Below are positions 60,805 through 64,000 of a DNA stretch of 64,000 bases, one piece after another. The DNA lies in NCBI RefSeq assembly GCF_001263205.1, contig NZ_CP012333.1, positions 11,141,501 through 11,205,500 on the forward strand, given 5' to 3'. The position numbers and the translations under genes were made by a program. Source of the stretch: Labilithrix luteola (lineage in GTDB: Bacteria > Myxococcota_A > Polyangia > Polyangiales > Polyangiaceae). Within the stretch, counting starts at the first letter, position 1; the number at the start of each line of letters is the position of its first letter. The notes under the pieces were generated by a model. That model ran no database searches. It was not told where the DNA came from and saw only the letters and a list, made by a program, of their open reading frames with translations.

Positions 60805-62984
60805 GGCGCGCGCGAGCGGCATCGGCCGTACTCTTCGCGACGCTCGCAACCGCGTCGTGCAACGAGGTCACGCCCGAACCGCTCGTGACGGCTCCGATCG
60901 TTGCCCCTGAGCCGGCTTTCGCTGGACCGCACGACGTCTTCGTCGTGGCACACCAAGACGACGACCTGCTCTTCCTGAGTCCGGACATCGGCGCGGCGAT
61001 CGCCGACCCACAGGCGGCTCTGACCATCTATCTCACCGCCGGCGACGCGGGGCGAACCGACCCGACGTATTACCTCGAACGCGAAAACGGCGTCCTAGCC
61101 GCGTACGCGTCACTGGCGGGCGCGAAGAATCCGCACTGGACCGAGACGACGATGACGGTCCATGGGCACCCACTTTTGGTGCGCACGCTCGCCGAAGCCA
61201 CCGTATCGATCGTCTTCATGCGCCTCCCCGACGGTGGTGGCGATGGCAATGGGTACCCCACCAGTCTGGGGACGTACGACGGCAGCCTGCGCCGCCTGTG
61301 GCGTGGCGAGATCCCTTCCCTCTCCGCTGTCGACGACAGCACGAGCTACGATCGGGAGGACCTCGTCGAGACGCTCGAGGAGCTCTTCGTCACGGCGCAA
61401 CCGTCACGCATCAGCACGCTCGACGCCAGCGGCGCCTTCGGGTCCGACCACTCCGACCACGTCCATGCCGCACTCTTCACGTCGGCCGCAACGCCCGACG
61501 GCGTCCCGCTGCGCCTCTATCGCGGATACAACATCCGCCGGGAGGTGCCGAACCTCGCGGCCGACGAGAGCTCGTCGAAGTGGAATGCGTTTCTCGCCTA
61601 TGCGGCTCACGATTCGGCGATCTGCGGTTCGACGGGCTGCAATTCAAAGATCCTCGACGGCTATTCGGTATTCGCAACGAGGCAATATCTGTCGTGTGAG
61701 CAGCGTGGCGGGAACGGCGCCATCACGAACACCGAGGGTCTTTGCCTCGGGGTCGACGCCACGACCGCCCTAGTCGCGACGCCGTGCACCGGATCGCCGC
61801 TTCAACGTTTCTCGCTGCGAGCCAATGGCTTCCTCGTGGGCGCTTCTCGCCAGTGCGTGACGGCCGATCCTGACGGGATCGCGCGAATGCACGCGTGCGC
61901 GCCCACGGACGATCCGAGTCCACAACGATGGTCGCTCCTTTCGGGAGGGAACCTTCTCGAGGAACGGGGCGGGTGTCTGCGCCACGCGGAGAGCGGGACG
62001 GCCGTGCTGGTCGGCGATTGCGATCAGAATCCAGCTTCGCAATGGGTCGTCGGATTCGACCGCGCCAGGGTCGTGTCGCGAAGCGATGCATACCAAGGCC
62101 GACGTCTTCTTGCCGGCGACCTCGACGGTGACCATCACGCCGATCTCTGCGCGACCCACGAGGACGGCATCATCTGCGCACTCACCCGAAACGGCACTCT
62201 CGGCACACCAACGCTCGCCACGACGTCGTTCTCCGACCGCGACGGCTTCGCAGATCCAGCGAAGGCGGCCACGCTCGCGCTCGCCGACGTCGACGGCGAC
62301 AAGATCCCGGATCTGTGTGGCTGGTCAGGAAGGCCCATGTGCGCGAAGGGCACCGGGCGCGGCACCTTCGCGATCGCCGCGCCCGTTCGCGCGGGCGATT
62401 TGGGCGCCCTCGACCCGAGCTCCGTCGCCTTCGTGGACGTCGACGGCGATGGTTTCGCCGATCTCTGCTCGGCCGGAAAAGCAGGCGTCGCGTGCGCGGT
62501 CAACAACCGCAAAGGGGGATTTGGCTCGGCGCTCTTCTGGCACCGTGGTCCCCTCACCGACGCCGCGGACACCGACGTGCGATGGCTCTTTGCAGACGTC
62601 ACCGGCGATGGACGCGCCGACGTCTGCCAGATCGTCCCCAGCGGGGTCGAATGCGCCTCCGCACGATGGCACGGTCAGGGCTTCGAGCGCTCGCGCCGTT
62701 GGTTCCAGGTCCCGGCAGGCACGACGTTCAGCCCCGAGAGCGTCGTCTTCGGCGACATCGACGGCGATCACGCGGCGGACCTCTGTTCGTTCTCGGCCGC
62801 AGGCGTCTCCTGCGCGACGTCGACCGGCTCGACGTTCGGCTCGCTCTTCGTTCGGGTCCGGGCCCAACCAAACGACGCGAGCTGGACGAGGCTCAATGGC
62901 TGGTTGGCCGACGTCGATGGCGATGGGCGCGCCGATGCTTGCCATGTTGGCTCGAGCGCCACGCTGTGCGCCCGCGCGCCCTGA
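60801..62984 (+). CDS. PIG-L deacetylase with ricin-type lectin and FG-GAP-like repeat domains, lipoprotein
   Basis: 727 residues from GTG 60801, overlapping the GT2 stop. Lipobox TASC (Cys about 20). The PIG-L/LmbE domain (about 45-270) has AHQDDDLLFL (variant of AHPDDE), GSDHSDHVHAAL and a conserved Trp/Tyr-rich part, so a zinc-dependent N-acetyl-sugar deacetylase is expected. Residues 285-420 are ricin B-type lectin repeats (GLCLGVDATTALVATPCTG; CVTADPDGIARMHACAP). The C-terminal 300 residues hold six FG-GAP/VCBS-type repeats with DxDxDG calcium loops (GDLDGDHHADLC, VDVDGDGFADLC, ADVDGDGRADAC). Surface enzyme acting on glycans, inferred from the modules. Confidence 0.85.
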   Translation: MRRARAASAVLFATLATASCNEVTPEPLVTAPIVAPEPAFAGPHDVFVVAHQDDDLLFLSPDIGAAIADPQAALTIYLTAGDAGRTDPTYYLERENGVLAAYASLAGAKNPHWTETTMTVHGHPLLVRTLAEATVSIVFMRLPDGGGDGNGYPTSLGTYDGSLRRLWRGEIPSLSAVDDSTSYDREDLVETLEELFVTAQPSRISTLDASGAFGSDHSDHVHAALFTSAATPDGVPLRLYRGYNIRREVPNLAADESSSKWNAFLAYAAHDSAICGSTGCNSKILDGYSVFATRQYLSCEQRGGNGAITNTEGLCLGVDATTALVATPCTGSPLQRFSLRANGFLVGASRQCVTADPDGIARMHACAPTDDPSPQRWSLLSGGNLLEERGGCLRHAESGTAVLVGDCDQNPASQWVVGFDRARVVSRSDAYQGRRLLAGDLDGDHHADLCATHEDGIICALTRNGTLGTPTLATTSFSDRDGFADPAKAATLALADVDGDKIPDLCGWSGRPMCAKGTGRGTFAIAAPVRAGDLGALDPSSVAFVDVDGDGFADLCSAGKAGVACAVNNRKGGFGSALFWHRGPLTDAADTDVRWLFADVTGDGRADVCQIVPSGVECASARWHGQGFERSRRWFQVPAGTTFSPESVVFGDIDGDHAADLCSFSAAGVSCATSTGSTFGSLFVRVRAQPNDASWTRLNGWLADVDGDGRADACHVGSSATLCARAP

Positions 62985-63101
62985 GCACGTGCCGTTCGGT
63001 CGGAGCGTCGAGCCCGCTCGCACACTTCTCGGAACATTTCGCCCTGCGTCTGGCTATGCTGCGCGAGGCTTGGGGGAAGCCGTCACGAAAGCGCGGTCCC
63101 C

Positions 63102-64000
63102 ATGCATACGCAGTCTCCAGCTCCTTCGGCACCCTCGGTCTCGGAGCGCACGCACGCCAGCATCCCCGTCGTCTCGCTTCGCGACTACGTGACGGGATCG
63201 GAGGACACGCGCGCGCGATTCGTCCAGGTCTTCGGCGACGCCCTCGCGGAGTTCGGGTTCGTGTCGGTGAAGGACCACGGCATCGATCCGGCGCGTATTC
63301 GCGATGCCTACGCCCAGATCGCTCGTTTTTTCGCCCTTCCCACCCCCGAGAAGAAGAAGAGCTTCATCGAAGGCAGCGGAGGAAACCGTGGCTACGTCGC
63401 ATTCGGCGCCGAGCACGCCAAGAACCGCAAGGTCGGTGACCTGAAGGAGTTCTTCCACGTCGGGCGAGATCTCCCTGCGCTCGGCCCCGGCGGTGCCAAC
63501 GCATTTCCTTCGGCGGTGCCGGAGTTCGAGCCGAGCACGCGCACGCTCTTCACCGACCTCGAGCGCACCGCAGGAACGCTCCTCGAGGCGCTCGCGATCT
63601 ATTTCCAGGCCCCGACGGATACGTTCACCAAAATGATCGCCGGAGGCAACTCGATCCTCCGCCTCATTCACTACCCGCCCCTCAAAGACGGCTTCATTCC
63701 GGGGGGTGTGCGCGCGGCCGAGCACGAGGACATCAACCTCCTCACGCTGCTGTGCGAGAGCACGTCGGCGGGGCTCGAAATTCTGACGCGCGACGGCCGG
63801 TGGCTCGCCGTCGAAGCGCCCCCAGGACACATCGTCGTCGACTCGGGCGACATGATGCAGCTCATCACGAACGGCAGGCTGCCTTCCACCACGCACCGAG
63901 TCGTCAATCCCCCGTCGGAAGCCGAGGACGTCGTCCGCTACTCGATGCCGTTCTTCGTGCACCCCTACCCGACGTGCCCACTCGCGCCGCTTCCGTTCTG
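63102..64000 (+). CDS. isopenicillin N synthase-family 2-oxoglutarate/Fe(II) oxygenase, partial
   Basis: Open from ATG 63102 to the last base, at least 299 codons without a stop; the C-terminus is beyond the window. Starts MHTQSPAPSAPSVSERTHAS. The N-terminal DIOX_N region shows IPVVSLRDYVTG and GFVSVKDHGIDPARIRDAYA. The jelly-roll core has the iron ligands His and Asp in AEHEDINLLTLL, the second His in PSTTHRVVNP, and the cosubstrate motif RYSMPFF (RxS). Members oxidise small molecules or act in natural-product pathways. Substrate unknown. No biosynthetic neighbours are visible within the window. Confidence 0.88.
   Translation, partial: MHTQSPAPSAPSVSERTHASIPVVSLRDYVTGSEDTRARFVQVFGDALAEFGFVSVKDHGIDPARIRDAYAQIARFFALPTPEKKKSFIEGSGGNRGYVAFGAEHAKNRKVGDLKEFFHVGRDLPALGPGGANAFPSAVPEFEPSTRTLFTDLERTAGTLLEALAIYFQAPTDTFTKMIAGGNSILRLIHYPPLKDGFIPGGVRAAEHEDINLLTLLCESTSAGLEILTRDGRWLAVEAPPGHIVVDSGDMMQLITNGRLPSTTHRVVNPPSEAEDVVRYSMPFFVHPYPTCPLAPLPF

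Overview
The window is high-GC DNA with strong third-position G/C bias and tightly packed genes. Its content suggests a large-genome, gliding or predatory member of the Myxococcota, most likely class Polyangia (Sorangium or Labilithrix relatives). The pointers are: many secreted lipoproteins with Asp-Ala-Gly-Lys linkers and Cys-rich modules, Stig1-like Cys repeats, RCC1 propellers, a Hanks-type kinase, FHA and TPR proteins, pilB/pilT, a MopE-like metal-binding protein and an AUR1/PAP2-type lipid enzyme. The taxonomic call is inference. No rRNA, tRNA, CRISPR array, transposase or integrase was recognised.

Layout. 1-0.5 kb: end of a zinc-type alcohol dehydrogenase and a tiny membrane protein. 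0.5-0.9 kb: a non-coding element bounded by imperfect inverted repeats. 1-10.3 kb: an eight-gene, mostly ATGA/GTGA-overlapping operon (MoxR ATPase, DUF58, a BatD/DUF4381-tail-like protein, BatA, BatB, BatC-like, BatD, BatE-like), i.e. a full Bat (aerotolerance) system. 10.3-10.8 kb: a gene-free stretch with coding-like remnants. 10.8-25.2 kb: flotillin-like protein, an envelope protein, nucleotidase with EF-hands, GFA enzyme, lipoprotein, PAP2/AUR1-like enzyme, thiolase, OsmC, and a divergent pair (TerB-like/helical protein and TPR membrane protein).

25.2-33.9 kb: a surface island of five lipoproteins in one direction. Two carry the same Cys-rich module (CRD), one fused to an RCC1 propeller and one to a beta-rich domain; others carry Stig1-like repeats and glutaminase-like folds. 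34.0-37.2 kb: pilB and pilT, separated by a 230-bp inverted-repeat region. 37.3-50.6 kb: FHA-TPR protein, lipoproteins, M20 amidohydrolase, Ser/Thr kinase, rhodanese-MoeB, PAS/GAF histidine kinase, M15/DUF882 peptidase with a KAEK tract, Cys-rich protein and dtd. 50.6-52.6 kb: divergent serine hydrolase and AraC regulator.

52.7-58.3 kb: an ECF sigma operon: outer-membrane-like protein, sigma factor, membrane/TPR partner, MopE-like Cys-rich protein (broken by a one-base frameshift) and a third CRD lipoprotein. A bipartite DNA motif (16 bp, 8-bp gap, 9 bp) precedes both the sigma gene and the 25.9-kb lipoprotein island. This suggests that the sigma factor controls itself and both sets of CRD lipoproteins, and it is my best candidate for an undescribed system here. 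58.3-64 kb: a DUF6311-like membrane protein, a GT2 glycosyltransferase that has lost its catalytic middle, a PIG-L deacetylase with ricin and FG-GAP-like repeats, and an isopenicillin N synthase-family oxygenase running off the end.
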